A stretch of DNA of 64,000 bases from Akebia trifoliata (GCA_017979445.1 CM030708.1:32182721-32246720); one strand, 5' to 3'; positions 49,665-62,168 are shown, counted from the first letter of the stretch. Notes: generated from the sequence alone by a model not told the origin. Made by a program: numbers and translations.

Positions 49665-50095
49665 CCTCCCTATGTTCTTTTGCTAACGCCACCCCAATTC
49701 ATATGTAAATCATCAAAGAATTAGCACACATCTTAGGGTGGGGTTGGCAAAAATTGGTGTGGCAATAGAAGTTATTTTTTAATCTTTTCTTAGAACTGCT
49801 ATTGACACCCCAACTTTTACTTATTATATCCCAAGTAAGAGATTAAAACATACTTTTTAAACATTACAATGGTTTGGTTCGGATTATGATCTCAACATTA
49901 CAAAATATTATAATACTAGTTTAAATAATTTCATTAATTATTTATAATTATGATTAGGCTCATGAAATTGTTTGAAGGAGTGTGTTATAACGTTGGCACC
50001 CCAACTTTTACCTGTTCCCAAGCCACTCACTTATTTTCTTTATTTTTAATTCGGGGTGTGATAAGTAAAAGTTGATGAGCTGATAGCAGTTCTTC
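49665..50095. mobile_element. Hairpin MITEs, family B
   Basis: Repeated text of the form 'tgctattgacaccccaactt' appears at 49797-49816 and, in inverse, near 50080 ('aagttgatgagctgatagca'). A separate hairpin at 49680-49775 pairs 'gccaccccaattcatatg' with 'ggtgtggc'. Related copies lie at 57825-58100. No ORF. Boundaries are approximate because two copies seem to be adjacent or nested. Confidence 0.55.
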
Positions 50096-50366
50096 TTTTT
50101 TTTCAATATCTACGATTCTAACTTTAGTTCTTAATTTACCATAAAAATAAAAATAAAACAAACGGTAGACAATTTTAATATTGCTTAGTGTAGGGAGGTA
50201 TTTATAATATACTATATAACAAGAGTGGCTATTTAAATTAAAAAGAAACAATTAGGAAACACAAGAGAAGCTGAGAAGTGAAGTACAAAAGTGTGAGATT
50301 CAATATTTTCTTTTACTTTTTTTTTTCTCAGCTGTTATTTGCAGTGAAGCTTGTTTCGATCAAAAT

Positions 50367-50379
50367 CACGTGCCACGTG
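50367..50379. promoter_or_regulatory. Two G-boxes one base apart
   Basis: CACGTG at 50367-50372 and at 50374-50379 form CACGTGCCACGTG, the sort of paired site bound by bZIP and bHLH factors. No gene start was found nearby, so a regulatory role is speculative. Confidence 0.35.
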
Positions 50380-53300
50380 TCAATAGTTGCATGGTTGTTA
50401 TTTATATGATTAGTCGCTTTCTTCTCTGTTAAATGACCAAATTACCCATGTTAGTTTTTCGTTTTTTGTTTTTCTCTCAAAGCATATATGACCAGTGGAA
50501 TTTACAAAAGTTAGGAAAGTGACGTATAATGGTTCTTATTTTTTTCAAAATCATTCCCTCTTGACCAAAACCTAACTGGAAGTAAGTTTTCTTATTTCCC
50601 ATAATACCCCTCCCCAACACTTCTGAAGTCTAAAAATTAGAAATCAGACTTTCAATGTTTCATCTATCATCCTTTATCGTTGGTTCAAAATTATGAATTT
50701 TGATTCTAAAATTTAAAATTTGAAACGTAATAAATGAAAATAAAATTTTTGAAATCTGAATTTTAATGGTGAACCACCTCCATTCAGACTTCGAAGTGTT
50801 GCCAAACACACACAAAGACCATTAAATAAAGAGATATTTATAGATAATTTCAATGATATATATTTTAAATTATATTTAATTAATGATTACAATTTATTTA
50901 TTTTAATTCAAAATTCATATTTAAACAATTATTTGAGCATCACTTGCATTTCAAGTTATCTCGATGGTGTCAATCAATCACAACCATCCAATCAATGACC
51001 CATCTCTTGGATTGGCTATATTATAATTATATAAATTTTGATGAAAGATGTACAAAAAGGCACCCCCCCTAGATAAGAGCTCAAAAAAGTGGACCCCATG
51101 ACCTTGTGCATCCAAATGACAAAAGTGCACTTTCTAATGGGAAAATTAGTTAAAGATCCTTGGCGGAGGAACTTTTTTTCTAAATAGTCCCTTACTTTTA
51201 AGATTTCTCTTAATAATTCATTTAGTAAAAAAAAAAAATTTATAATCCATCCCAGAACCTCATTCCTCAGATTTCTTGCAATTGAAACGTCAATGTGCCC
51301 TAATAATTTGAACTCACTATTTTTGTCCAAAAAAATTATATTTTAGGCATCTCAATTAAGTTTAAGAGACTTTATTCTGACGTTGAGGATTTAAAAAAGA
51401 AGAAGAAATCATTTTTAAAGATTTTTTCAAGTATTTTGAAGACATATGTAAAAAATAAAAATAAAAAAAATTCAATTTTTAATAAAAATTAATCAAAGTT
51501 GATTCTTTTGATTTGAAATCATCTGGATAAATCGTTATATCAAGTTTTTAGTCGTTTTATGTATTTAGTCAGAAAATCTCAAAAAAAATTTGAAAATAGG
51601 TGGATTTTACAATATTGAGTTAGATAACTCTAAAATTTGCCGAACTTAATAATAAAAAAGCAGTGAGCTAAACAATAAAAATGCTGATCTCGACAATAAA
51701 TAAAAAATGGACAATAATGAACTATCATTAAGAAGAAGAAAAAATTACTAAATGAACTATCAAACTACCGTTAAGGATTTAAGGTATATTAAGAAAGAAA
51801 ACCCTTCACCAGGGATTTTAAAGTAATTTTCCTATTTATTTTAATCGAGTGTTGTAAACCCACAAACTGTATTGGAAACACACGATTGCGTAAAAATCTA
51901 GATTGACTGCAAAAAAGGAAAAAAAAAACTGTGAAAGTAAGAACAGAGAGAGTTCGTACCAAAGACATGTCTCCATCTCTATTTTTTCCGTGCCCTTACT
52001 ATCCGTTTTCCGCAATCGAGAAATTAACCCCAGTAAAAGACATAATTAGTTTTACCTACCCCTTAGAGATTAAATGGTGACACGTGGGAAGAGATTAAGC
52101 AACAAATTATTGATCCCTTTTTGTTTTGAGAACTTTTCATAATTTCTCTCTTGAAACATTCTTCAAGGAAGTAGAAGAAGAGAGATGCCATGTAGATGAA
52201 ATTTTTGGAAAAAAAACAAGAATTTAGAGAGGGGAGAGAGAATAATAAAGAGACAGAAGGGAGCTCAAAAGAATATGACTATGACTTGGACTTTCTAAAT
52301 TTGAATCTATTGGGTTGAACCTGACCTTCGATTAGATTTGAGCACAATCTACTTAAGTTTGAGCAAAAATATGATCAAATCAAATATAGACATTAAGCTG
52401 TTCAATTTGCCTGTACCCGAACTTAATATGATTTTTACCTGAGGATGACTTATTTTAATTTGTAACATTCTCTTTTCATTTTTTATTCTTCTACTTTGTT
52501 CCTTTTAAGTTTCTACCCAAGTACAACAAAGATCTTCGGGCCTAAAAGAATTGGTTATGAGATTAAGAATATGGTGAGGAAGATATTGGAAGTTGACTAC
52601 TATGGGTTGCCAAGACACCTACTTAATCTTTTTTTTTTTTTTTAAATCTATTGCGACACCTACATTTTTTTTTTTAATTACAACACCCCAATCATAAAAT
52701 TAAATATATTTAAAAATAAGGGAATAGCTATTTAATTTTTTTTTTGTCACAATTATCCCATTCTTTCTCTCTTCAATTGAAATCAAATGAATCTAAATTT
52801 TAGAGTCACGATAAACTAATGTGCTAAAATTGACACGGTTGACATGCCAATGCAGAGAACCATAGATCTTTTTATTCGAGAGACAATTGAAATCCAAATC
52901 CTATAAATTAGAATAATTCTTCCAGTCTTTATCCTAAGCATCTCATTCAACAGCCTTTAATTCCCAAACCACCAACTTATAATCAATAGCAACCAACCCC
53001 AAAATTAATTAGGAGAAGTACTTGATTTAAGGACGTGGATATTTGAGAGAAATTTGAATAAAAATGGTCTTTAATGAATTTGGAAAATATGCTAGGGAAG
53101 GAAAGATTAGGATTTCCTTAATTTAATATTTTGGAAAAGATGGTGAAGAGAATTTTTTTTATTTGAGAGATAAGAAATGGGCATGACAACATAAAGTATA
53201 ATCTCTCTCAAATAGTAGAAATTTGGTTTTAAACTATCTCAAAGTGTAGGCTTTCATGTATATCTTTGAAAGTAGAGGGAGAATTTTGATATTTATCCTT

Positions 53301-55022
53301 TTCTTCACTTTAGGGGGTTTCTGAAAGATTCTTCTTTAACTTTCTAAATTTTATTTTTCTTTTTCATAGGTTATGGTCACAGTAGTAAACATAGGCAGAC
53401 AAAGAATCTAATGGGGAGGATGGCGGCACCTTGGTTTCCGTTTGTTCAAGCAAGCAATCCTCTTTTAAGTAGCACAGACAGGCTCGTATTTCAAAACAAG
53501 AAAGAAACTGTTTTATGAGTCATCTCCAAACTCGGTTGACTCAAATCAATTTTGTGGAAATCGAAAAGTCACTTAGTAAATAAATTCGAAACATGATTTT
53601 GTAGAACGCAAGGGTCTATGAGATGGCCAAGATCACGTCTCAAGAAGTGGAGGTTTTGAGTTTGAATTCCCCCTTAAGAGCCACCCTCAGGGATTTTTCC
53701 TAGAAACCATCAGGAATATGCGGGTAAGACGATTGCTCGTGTCCTGAAGATTAATTAGGTGCTTGAAGAGGCTCGGATAGTTTGATTTAAAAAAAAATGA
53801 CTTAGCAAAGTTGAATGTTATTTGAGTCGACTAGAAAACTTTTCAAGTTATGTAACATTCGATCAAGATTTCAATATTATATTTAGGTGGATATTTGAGA
53901 TATCTTACACATTTTCACATTACCCCTTGACCTGAGTCTTGAATCTAAAAGAAAATAACCTAAATATTCTCATTTTCAAATTTAGTTGAAACCCCTTAAT
54001 ATTCTCCCTCAAATCTGTCATCTTCTATTAATGGCAATGATAATGACATCGACATCAACAACAACAAAGCTTTATATTCAACTGAATAAATCTCTATCCT
54101 CTTTTCCCCTTTGTCCAAACTCAACTCGTATGTGTGAAAAAAATCAAAATAATAAAGAAAACACAAAACACAAGGATTTACATAGTTTGATAATGTGCTT
54201 ACGTCAATAAAACTGAATAAAAACAATCACTATTTTCTCATAAATTTTACAATCTCAGAGATCTCTATTTATATATTTGAGAGTAATCAAAATATGTAAA
54301 ATTCTCCAAAATAGAAAATATTACACGATTGTCTTTTCTATACCCCTTAAAAAATCTAGGTCGGGAGTTCCGCCCCTGCACTACCACAATTCTGCATAGC
54401 ACAACAAAATACAAGACATTTAGGCAACAACATTATGTTATTGAAAAGTGAGGTTGTTTTAGTCAAATGTGTTAGTCTCTAACTTTATATTTTTTAAGTC
54501 TCTTCACACATCAATATCTACTTCTTAATCTCTACAATATTCAATTTAGTAGATGTCCAACATTATTATAGAACATAACTAGTCTCACTATCAATTAACA
54601 AGAATTTCCTTTTAATATGATTAGGATGAGTCTCTCACAAGGTCCTCCAGAAAGTAGACCCTACTACAGCCAATTGGCTTTGATTTTATTAGCCACATCT
54701 TTCTCAGTCCATCCTCATGCATGATACATAGATTAGAGGTCACCAATTTTATCTTCATCTTCAACATTTGAATTCTACCTCATTCAACCTTGAAACCTTA
54801 AAGAACAATGTTTGGGATGACTGATGGAATCACTCCTTGTTGTACACATAGTCCAAAATTCGTCATTTTTTCAATTAAATACGGATACATCCATAAATTT
54901 AAGGGTTTGTCGATAAATCGATGATCAATTGTATATAAGATTGAATCGCCAATTAAACCTTTAATTTGTCGATTGATAGATAAAAATTTGTCAATTTGAC
55001 TTCACATTCGCTTGTATGCACT
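50380..55022. other. AT-rich intergenic region
   Basis: No gene supported. The region contains long A/T runs, a SINE copy at 53611-53797 inserted in an older repeat with 'gttgactcaaatcaa' text, and single ACGT-core sites such as that near 52080. Reading frames are short and unconserved. Confidence 0.55.
53611..53797 (+). mobile_element. tRNA-derived SINE, family 2
   Basis: Reads 'tatgagatggccaagatcac', 'gaagtggaggttttgagttt', 'gccaccctcagggattttt' and ends in nine A residues. The motif order is identical to the copy at 20403-20607. The sequence on both sides is one older repeat, showing insertion into a pre-existing element. Confidence 0.7.
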
Positions 55023-55030
55023 ACCGTGTG

Positions 55031-55647
55031 TAGGGCTGCAACTTGGGTGAGCTAACCCGAATTCAACCCGGGCTCAACCTGATTGATGGACGAACTTGGG
55101 TTGGGTTATATGGAAAATGAGTTGAGTTTGGATTAGGAAATCTCAACCTGAATTGAATTTGGGTTAAGGCTCCGGGCAACCTGACTAAACCCGAACCCGA
55201 TGCTATATATTTACAAATAAATATTTTTATTTATTTAAAATATATATATTAGATATCTCTTCCTAAATATATTTTTAAAATTAAGGAAAAATAAATTAAA
55301 ATATAAAAATTAATAGATTTGGACGTTGTGTGTAAATTAATATACAAGTTATTTTATTTTATTTTTTTATATTGTATTTATTTGTCAAGACATAAAATAA
55401 AAATAAAAAAATTGTGTTGATCAAAATGAAATTTGACTTGCTCAATGAGTCCGACCCATCCAACCAGCCCAAAATTACCTAACTTGGGCTAACGCAAGCT
55501 CAACCCAATTTTAAAAGCTCAATCTCAGGCTAGAACTCATTGAGCTTGGGTTAATGAGCTCTAACCCGATGGTCGGATTGAGTTGAGCTCAGATTGAGGA
55601 TTCTAACACTTGGGTTGACCCTCCAACCTGTCCAAGTTGCTACCTTA
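55031..55647. mobile_element. hAT-like non-autonomous DNA transposon (617 bp) with 8-bp target duplication
   Basis: The left end TAGGGCTGCAACTTGG and the inverse of the right end, TAAGGTAGCAACTTGG, are 16-bp terminal inverted repeats with three mismatches. The element is flanked by the exact direct repeat ACCGTGTG (55023-55030 and 55648-55655). An 8-bp duplication is diagnostic of the hAT superfamily. The interior has many 'aacccgaaccc' and 'ttgggtt' words and no transposase frame. Confidence 0.88.
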
Positions 55648-55937
55648 ACCGTGTGTAAGTAACTAAGGTAAAATACTTAATACACCATATAGTAGGACTT
55701 TTTAATTATTTTAAAGACCCTGCACTAGGGACTTTCTTCTAAATTCACCTTGACTTGTCAATGGTACGTGTGTTAACAACTTACAAAAATTTCTTTCCTA
55801 AAGCTCCTCACCTATAAAAAAATCTTTAATTTTCTTTAATAGCCCTTCCCCTATAGAAACTCAAATCATCTTAATGTCGCTTAGCCCCATAAATTTTTTC
55901 TTGATATTTAAATCGTTGAGACAGATCACTCAAATCC

Positions 55938-56160
55938 CTTTTTATTTATATCATGGGTATCCCCACCCTTCGGGTGGGACTAATCTCGTGGTCACACATA
56001 CTGTTCTCTCGAAAAGTCCTATGTGCAACAAATTGAGTTGAGGGTCAATTAGACCCTAGAGGGTGGTCCCAGGAAATTCATAGCTTCGTGAGGTTTCAAA
56101 CACTTGACCTACTCTTTCTGAGGAGTTTATCAAGACTTGGATTGCCCTTGGGGTTACTCA
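55938..56160 (-). mobile_element. SINE-like element, family 4
   Basis: On the minus strand: 'ccaagtcttgataaactcc' (A-box-like), 'caagtgtttgaaacctcac' (B-box-like GTTTGAAACC), 'gtcccacccgaagggtgggg' near the end, and an A-rich tail 'atataaataaaaa'. Only one copy is in the window, so family status rests on structure and recall of similar plant SINEs. Confidence 0.5.
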
Positions 56161-57134
56161 AATCCATATTTAAACTTCTAACTCTTAATACCTTACATTT
56201 TATCAAGAGAAAAAAATAATTGTACTAATAGGATGAATAAAATTAGTTTTAGTATTATGATAATTTCTTTAACCTACATTTAATTATATATATACTTGAT
56301 TTTTTTTCTCAAATTTATCTGAATTAACAGAATTGATCTTAGTCGACTTTGAATTTTGTTGCTATGATTTATACAAGTCATTATGCGAATATAACCGTAC
56401 TAACAAGTCGACAAGAGATAAGGCAAAAATATAATAATAATAATCATAATAATAATAATTATTATTATTATTATTTTATTTTAATAATAGGGCTTGTCGG
56501 ACTTTGGACTTACATCCGACCAGGAGGACCAGATGAGTCAGGATCAGAACCAAGGCATATGGGACCCTCCCTAGGGCACTTGCATCGCCCGCAAATTACA
56601 CGCATCAGGAAAGTGAGGGGATGCTCTCGATGGTACTCCCTAGGAAATATTGCTCATGCTGGATAACAAACGCAATAATAATTAATCTTACATCATCACA
56701 GTGAAAGGTTTCCACAAAATTAAAGTAAGCTTTTCAACCTTAAAAGGGGATTTTATCACCATTCCACTCTAGTCAACTTTTTAAAAGTAGCAATTTCCAT
56801 CCACTTATGAAACCGAAATCCAAATCTTATACCAACATACAAGACTAATTTCTAGTATTAATTCATTTTAGAACCACTTTTTGTCACTAAAGGAGGTAGG
56901 GGGTCTCATTAGTGCTACAAACTTTCAAATCATTCAATCTTAAATCTCAAATGAAGTAATGATACATATCACATCAACTTAGAGATAATGACACGTGGAA
57001 AGATAAATATCGGTTACCTTGGCCACTGGTTTCCCCTTTCTTAATTTTCATTATTCTTTTTAAAAAAAGAAATGGATTCCTTATGTAGAATGTTTGTCTT
57101 TTTTGCCTCGAACAATATTTTTATTTATCTCGAA

Positions 57135-57298
57135 AATTCGGGTCTCTTAGAGCACTCAACTTAATCAATGGGATACACTTGTCACACTTTCGACATGTAT
57201 CGAAATAAATCCCAAGCGGTGACCACCAAAAGAGAGAATCAAACTCTGGACCTTCACTTTCCTGAGGTGTAATTGTGGCCATCTCACCAAATCTTTGT
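57135..57298 (-). mobile_element. tRNA-derived SINE, family 2, diverged copy
   Basis: Minus strand 'tgagatggccacaattacac', 'ctcaggaaagtgaaggtcc' and 'gagtttgattctc' match the order in the copies at 20403-20607 and 53611-53797. No poly(A) remains. Confidence 0.6.
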
Positions 57299-57824
57299 TG
57301 GTTATACGTACTATCTCATATGCGATTTAGAAAAAATTAGATCAATCAAGTCTAGAAGAAAAAATATTTATAATTTATTTCAAACAAATTGATGGGTGAA
57401 GGTATTTTGAACCCAAGATGTTTATGCCAAAGATTTAGGATCACCTAAACAAATTATCATATTCTATTACTCTAGTGAATCTTATCCCTAGTACTCTTAT
57501 CTTTTGTAATTAAAAGTGATATTGATTTTTGCCTTCAGCATCTCATTCTATGTTCTTTTGAACGCTCTTTAAATTTTTTTTATTTTTTCATTTATAATTT
57601 TCTTCTTACTTTTAATCTATTCATATTAAATTTTCTTTATAATATATTATTGATCCTAAATCTTATTGAGGAAGGGTTAGATCAAGTTGGTAGTTTGTGT
57701 AAAATTCGATGATCTCTTAACATGTGATTAGAAAAACATCTTTATTATATTTTCGTATCATCTTTTTTCTCTTAAAAAAAAAAATCTTTCTTAATTTAAG
57801 AGAGAGAGAGAGAGAGAGAAAGAT

Positions 57825-58100
57825 ATTCTACTACCACACTAACTTTTGCTAACAGCACTCCAATTGATATCTAAATCACTAAAGATTTAACACACATCTT
57901 GGAGTGTTGTTTGTAAAAGTTAATGAGGCAAAAGAAGCTTTCTAAAAAATAAAAATAAAAAAGGACATAATATTATAGAGTTGTTATTATCATACCAACT
58001 TTTACTAATGCCACACCAACTATATGCAATTCCTTGGGAATTTACATAGGAATTGGTGTGTCATTAGTAACAGTTGGTGTGCCAATAATAATTTTCTAAT
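57825..58100. mobile_element. Hairpin MITEs, family B (two adjacent copies)
   Basis: The second copy (57977-58098) is a good hairpin: 'ttgttattatcataccaact' mirrors 'ttggtgtgccaataataa', and 'ccacaccaactatatgcaattcc' is mirrored by 'ggaattggtgtgtcatta'. The first copy (57825-57945) has the same terminal words, more decayed. The arrangement resembles that at 49.67-50.10 kb. Confidence 0.65.
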
Positions 58101-58267
58101 ATTAATTTTAAAAGTACATTGGATGGCAAAAGACCATGCGTTTGGACAAATTATATATATATATATATATATTATAATTTAAAAGCCAGCTTTAAGCAAT
58201 AATGTTTAGAAACATCTTAAAATTGGATGTACATGGGAAATCTGTTTGCATATGAGAAGCTGACACC

Positions 58268-58696
58268 CACGTGGTCCCACGTGTCATCATCATCTGATTG
58301 CGTGCACCCCGATGCCAACACACCGCCTGCATTTACGGTACGGTCCGCTTACGCATCCATGCGGTGGATGTTACTGTATTGGCACGTGACAGGCCATATG
58401 ATCATGCGACGAATATCTCCTCCTCCTCCTCCTCCTCTTTATGACTTGTATGAGCTGAGCTTTGGTTCTGTGGCTTCGTACGTGTAAGGGATTTTTTTTG
58501 TTTTTAAATCTGAATTTTGCTATTTTTAGCAAAAATCTAGAGACCTTTTATGGTTGGTTGTTTCAGCCTTCAGATGGTGTGGGATTTTGGAAGATTTATG
58601 ACGAAAAGAAATCAATCTAGCCATTATTATTCCATGAGAACAAGGCTTAGTTAAGACTTAAGAGTATGATTAGGTCACCCTCCAAAATGCCACGTG
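58268..58696. promoter_or_regulatory. G-box cluster in a GC-richer block
   Basis: CACGTG occurs at 58268-58273, 58278-58283, 58383-58388 and 58691-58696; a further one is at 59688-59693. The first two sit as CCCACGTGGTCCCACGTGTC. The 58240-58480 block is markedly GC-richer than its surroundings and not recognised as a repeat. It might be a promoter of a gene beyond the window or a remnant; no TATA box or start codon context was convincing. Confidence 0.35.
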
Positions 58697-58934
58697 TTAC
58701 ATTTATGGGTCCTACTCATGTGTGGCTGTGGCCCTCATAAAATAGTCTGATTGGTCATTAGATTTGAGTTTCTCTCACAATAGGCTTCAAAAGGATGCCT
58801 ATGTCTACAGATTCAAAGCCCAATATCAAGATTAGGGTTGTCCATGGATGGGTTCAAGCCAGGCTTGGACACACAAATCCAACCTTAAAGATGTGGGTTG
58901 GACCTTAGATCAATATTAAAAGACTATTGATAAT

Positions 58935-59045
58935 TGACGCCCCCTAACATGGTAGTTATAGAATCATAAATCTTTTTTCGTGTGTATCTCAAAGTAAAGG
59001 ATTTACGATTCTATGATGGGAACGTATGTGGAACGTCGGGAAAAA
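58935..59045. repeat. Short hairpin repeat
   Basis: 'tatagaatcataaatc' near 58957 pairs with 'gatttacgattctatgat' near 59000, with 'cgtgtgtatctcaaag' in the loop. Loop and arm words resemble those of the hairpins at 4.8, 7.6, 39.5 and 42.1 kb. Confidence 0.55.
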
Positions 59046-60100
59046 AAAAAAGAACTTGACCCCTTAATTATTTTGCCAAGTGGAAATTTTGGAGGACTTC
59101 ACATCAAATTCTTAATGAGGTCCATCCTCGTCAAAGTTCCTTAATAATTTTTTTTTACTTTTGAAAATCAGAAAGGTAACAAATTTGTTTAGATTCATTT
59201 TAGAAAACTATTTTTAAAAGTAAAAATCATAATTAAATAAAAAATTTATTTTCTAAAAATTACTTTATCTCAAAAGTACTTTCTACTTTCAATCCAAACA
59301 AACTCTCAATACCCATGGAACTTTGTAGGGTGTATAAAGAAAATAGATAATTCATATTAGGGTATTATTGTAATTAATATTGAAATTAGTCCAAGTATCT
59401 AAAATTTTTGTACGTAATTGTCCTAAAAAAAATCTTTGACACAGAGAAAAACACCAACTGTGTCATCGAATTAAAGGATCCATTGGTCTTGATCGTAATT
59501 ATGAAGTAAACAAAGGCTCTTTCACTATCAGTGACTGAGGAAACTTATTTTCCCAATGGACGATTATATCATACATCACCAATCACCTCCAAGTTGGAGA
59601 ACTGTGCGTAAGCTTCCGTTCCTTTTTCTGGAAAAAAAAACTGCTGACGTGTTACGAATATGTCAGCAATCAAGCCATCAGTTCAAACACGTGTCAGTAG
59701 TTCTAGACATTGATCTGCTACTGCTCTCGCTGACACGCTTGAAGATAACGGAACAGCAGTGTCGTTGGGGTGCGTCAAAGATCTGACACACAAACCAAGT
59801 GATGCTTTTTTTTATAAAGAAAAATAAAGCTTTGGAGGAAGAAACTGAGACTGCTCAGTAGTCAGGTGTCATCATGATGTTAGAGATTATGACGTCTGAT
59901 TGGAGTGTAAATAACATTAATTTCCAAAAGTATTCTCACAAAATAAATCTTGGAATATGGATGGCCCCCATTTGATTCGTTATCTCGGCCCAGCCCGATC
60001 CCTATTTTTAAAAAAATTGATCACGACCTCATAGCCCCATATTTGAGCCCATTACATATGATTAAAACTATGGTTGCAATGACAACTAAGAGATATATAT

Positions 60101-60466
60101 GGGTAGCGTTATTTGGCCAACAGTTTGGCAAACATTTTTTTCAAAACATGGGTTAGAGGTCTTGGAATGGGCTGATTTTTGGTGAGGATGATCTCTACGG
60201 TGAGGAGATCATCATCACCAAAAATCAGCTCATTCCAAAACTTATAACCCCATAAAAAATGGTTTACAAAAAATGGACGGTTCACGATTTTTCAACTTGT
60301 AAATTGGGGCTAGAAGTTTTGGAATGAGCTGATTTTTGGTGAGGATGATCTCCTCACCGTAGAGATCATCCTCACCAAAAATCAGCCCATTCCAAGACCT
60401 CTAACCCATGTTTTGAAAAAGTGTTTGCCAAAATGTTTGCCAAACTGTTGGCAAAATAACGGGACC

Positions 60467-60467
<1 letters not shown>
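60101..60467. mobile_element. Hairpin MITE, family A copy in (TA)n tract
   Basis: Starts 'gggtagcgttatttggccaa' and the inverse of its right end begins 'gggtcccgttattttgcc'. It contains the duplicated inner hairpin with 'aatcagcccattccaagac', very similar to the copy at 16872-17237. Flanked by 'atatatat' on both sides. Confidence 0.8.
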
Positions 60468-60498
<31 letters not shown>

Positions 60499-60500
<2 letters not shown>

Positions 60501-60769
60501 GACGGTTCAGCAACCGTAAAGTTTGCCAAGTTTGATGCCAAACATTTTTCAAAATATGGGTTAGAAGCTTTGGAATGAGCTGATTTTTTATGAGGATGAT
60601 CTCTATGATGAGGAGACCATCCTCACCAAAAATCAGCCTATCCCAAAACTTTTAACCCCATCAAAAGTGATTTACAAAAATTGGACGGTCCATGATTCTT
60701 CAACTTATAAACTAGGGTTATAAATTTCAAAATGAGCTGATTTTTTGCGATGATGATCTCTTCACCGTA
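60499..60769. mobile_element. Hairpin MITE, family A, right arm truncated
   Basis: Starts 'gggacggttcagcaaccgta' after a (TA)n tract and follows the family order up to 'tttttgcgatgatgatctct', then runs into TATATATA where the right arm should be. It is probably truncated by the neighbouring copy or by recombination in the TA tract. Confidence 0.7.
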
Positions 60770-60780
60770 ATATATATATA

Positions 60781-61020
60781 GGGAGTGGTTCGGCAGCCCT
60801 AAAGTTTGCCAAGTTTGGTGCCAAACATTTTTTGTAAATCACTTTTGATGGGGTTAGAAGTTTTGAAATAGGCTGATTTTTTTGTGAGGATGATCTCTAC
60901 GGTGAATAGATCATCCTCACAAAAAATCAGCCTATTTCAAAACTTTTAACCCCATCAAAAGTGATTTACAAAAAATGTTTGGCACCAAACTTGGCAAACT
61001 TTAGGGCTGCTGAACCGCTT

Positions 61021-61022
<2 letters not shown>
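60781..61022. mobile_element. Nearly perfect hairpin MITE, family A (242 bp)
   Basis: The two halves are close to perfect inverses: 'gggagtggttcggcagccct' on the left against 'agggctgctgaaccgcttcc' on the right, and the match continues to a short loop near 60901. Flanked by TATATATA on both sides. Such symmetry suggests recent origin or selection for hairpin structure. Confidence 0.88.
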
Positions 61023-61069
<47 letters not shown>

Positions 61070-61690
61070 TAAGATAGGGATTGGAGCTTATAAACGTTCG
61101 ATAAATAGATTAACCTAGATACATTGATCTTTGGTGAAGATTCTATTTAATAGAATCTCCATTGGAGATTTGTGCAAGAACGAAATAGCAAAGAAAATAT
61201 ACATTTTACAAATACAAGGATTTATGTGGTCTGACAGTGTGTATATGTCCATGGATCATAATAAGAACAATTATTATCTTTTCTCAAGTTTTATGGGCTT
61301 AGAGATCTTTATTTATAAAGTCGGGAGTTGTTAAAACGCGTTTATCTTCCAAAAATTAAAAAAAAAAAAATCGTTAAGAAAATATTAAACGATTATCATT
61401 TTCATGGTGCAACATAATATAAGACATCTCACACACAACAAGGTCAATGCATCTGGGTTAATCCATTTATCTTATTTTCAAACTGATAGTGCTCTTTTAG
61501 CCCATGATGTCTAACGAGTATTTGATCGATAAAATGCATCAATGTACACTATAATACAATACATCATGTCCTAATGCTCTAATAAAGTCCTCTTTTATGA
61601 AAAAATAAGGAATAGTTCTAAATGAATTTGACAAATGTAATATTTAATAAAGTCAAGAAATCTAATTGGAGTTTAATCTAAACCTATCGT
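61023..61690. other. (TA)n tract and plain intergenic DNA
   Basis: Bases 61023-61065 are an alternating TA run of about 42 bp. The rest is AT-rich with no recognised feature; the short open frame at 61131-61334 has no family resemblance. Confidence 0.6.
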
Positions 61691-62050
61691 TTGGGTCTGC
61701 ATTAGACTTAATCACGTGGAATCCAATAGGGATTGGATCGGGTTTTTAATTGGAACTCAATGTTAAGATCCAGATCCGATCCATTAATAATTGGATCAAA
61801 CAAAACCTGATTTTATATACAAAATCTAAATAAACTTCTTACATCTCAACAAAAAGACAATACAATTTATATATTTTTTAACATATAATTGGATTTGGTC
61901 CTTATCGAATAGGGACATGATTGATCCAAATCCAATCTGATAAAATATCAGATTAGATCGTTATTGAAATCTAAGCCATTGATCCAGACTCGAAAGTTAT
62001 TGGATCAGAACATATTAGATTTCAGATCTGATCCGATGCGTTGACAATCC
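61691..62050. repeat. Decayed repeat with 'ggatcagatccgat' words
   Basis: Dense in 'gatccgat', 'attggatc' and 'gatctgatcc' text, ending 'gatgcgttgacaatcct'. This is the look of a non-autonomous hAT-like element, but the left terminal repeat and a target duplication were not found. Confidence 0.4.
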
Positions 62051-62063
62051 TAATTGCACATAA

Positions 62064-62168
62064 CCAAGGACTAGTTCTTGGACAAGACCATAGTCTATGG
62101 ACTGAGCAAAGCCTAGATACGGGTCCAATCCCCGTTTACAGGCATTCCTAGTTATCTAAAAAATATAA
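62064..62168 (+). mobile_element. SINE family 3, 3' fragment
   Basis: 'aaggactagttcttggacaa', 'gaccatagtctatggactg' and 'ggcattcctagttatc' followed by A residues match the 3' half of the copy at 6216-6404. Confidence 0.6.

Noticed and set aside
56349..56666. 105-codon open frame
   Set aside because: It begins in an (AAT)n tract and continues into unconserved sequence; no domain is recognisable.
58227..58487. 86-codon open frame in the G-box block
   Set aside because: Contains a proline run from a (CTC)n repeat and no conserved motif; the block is better explained as non-coding.
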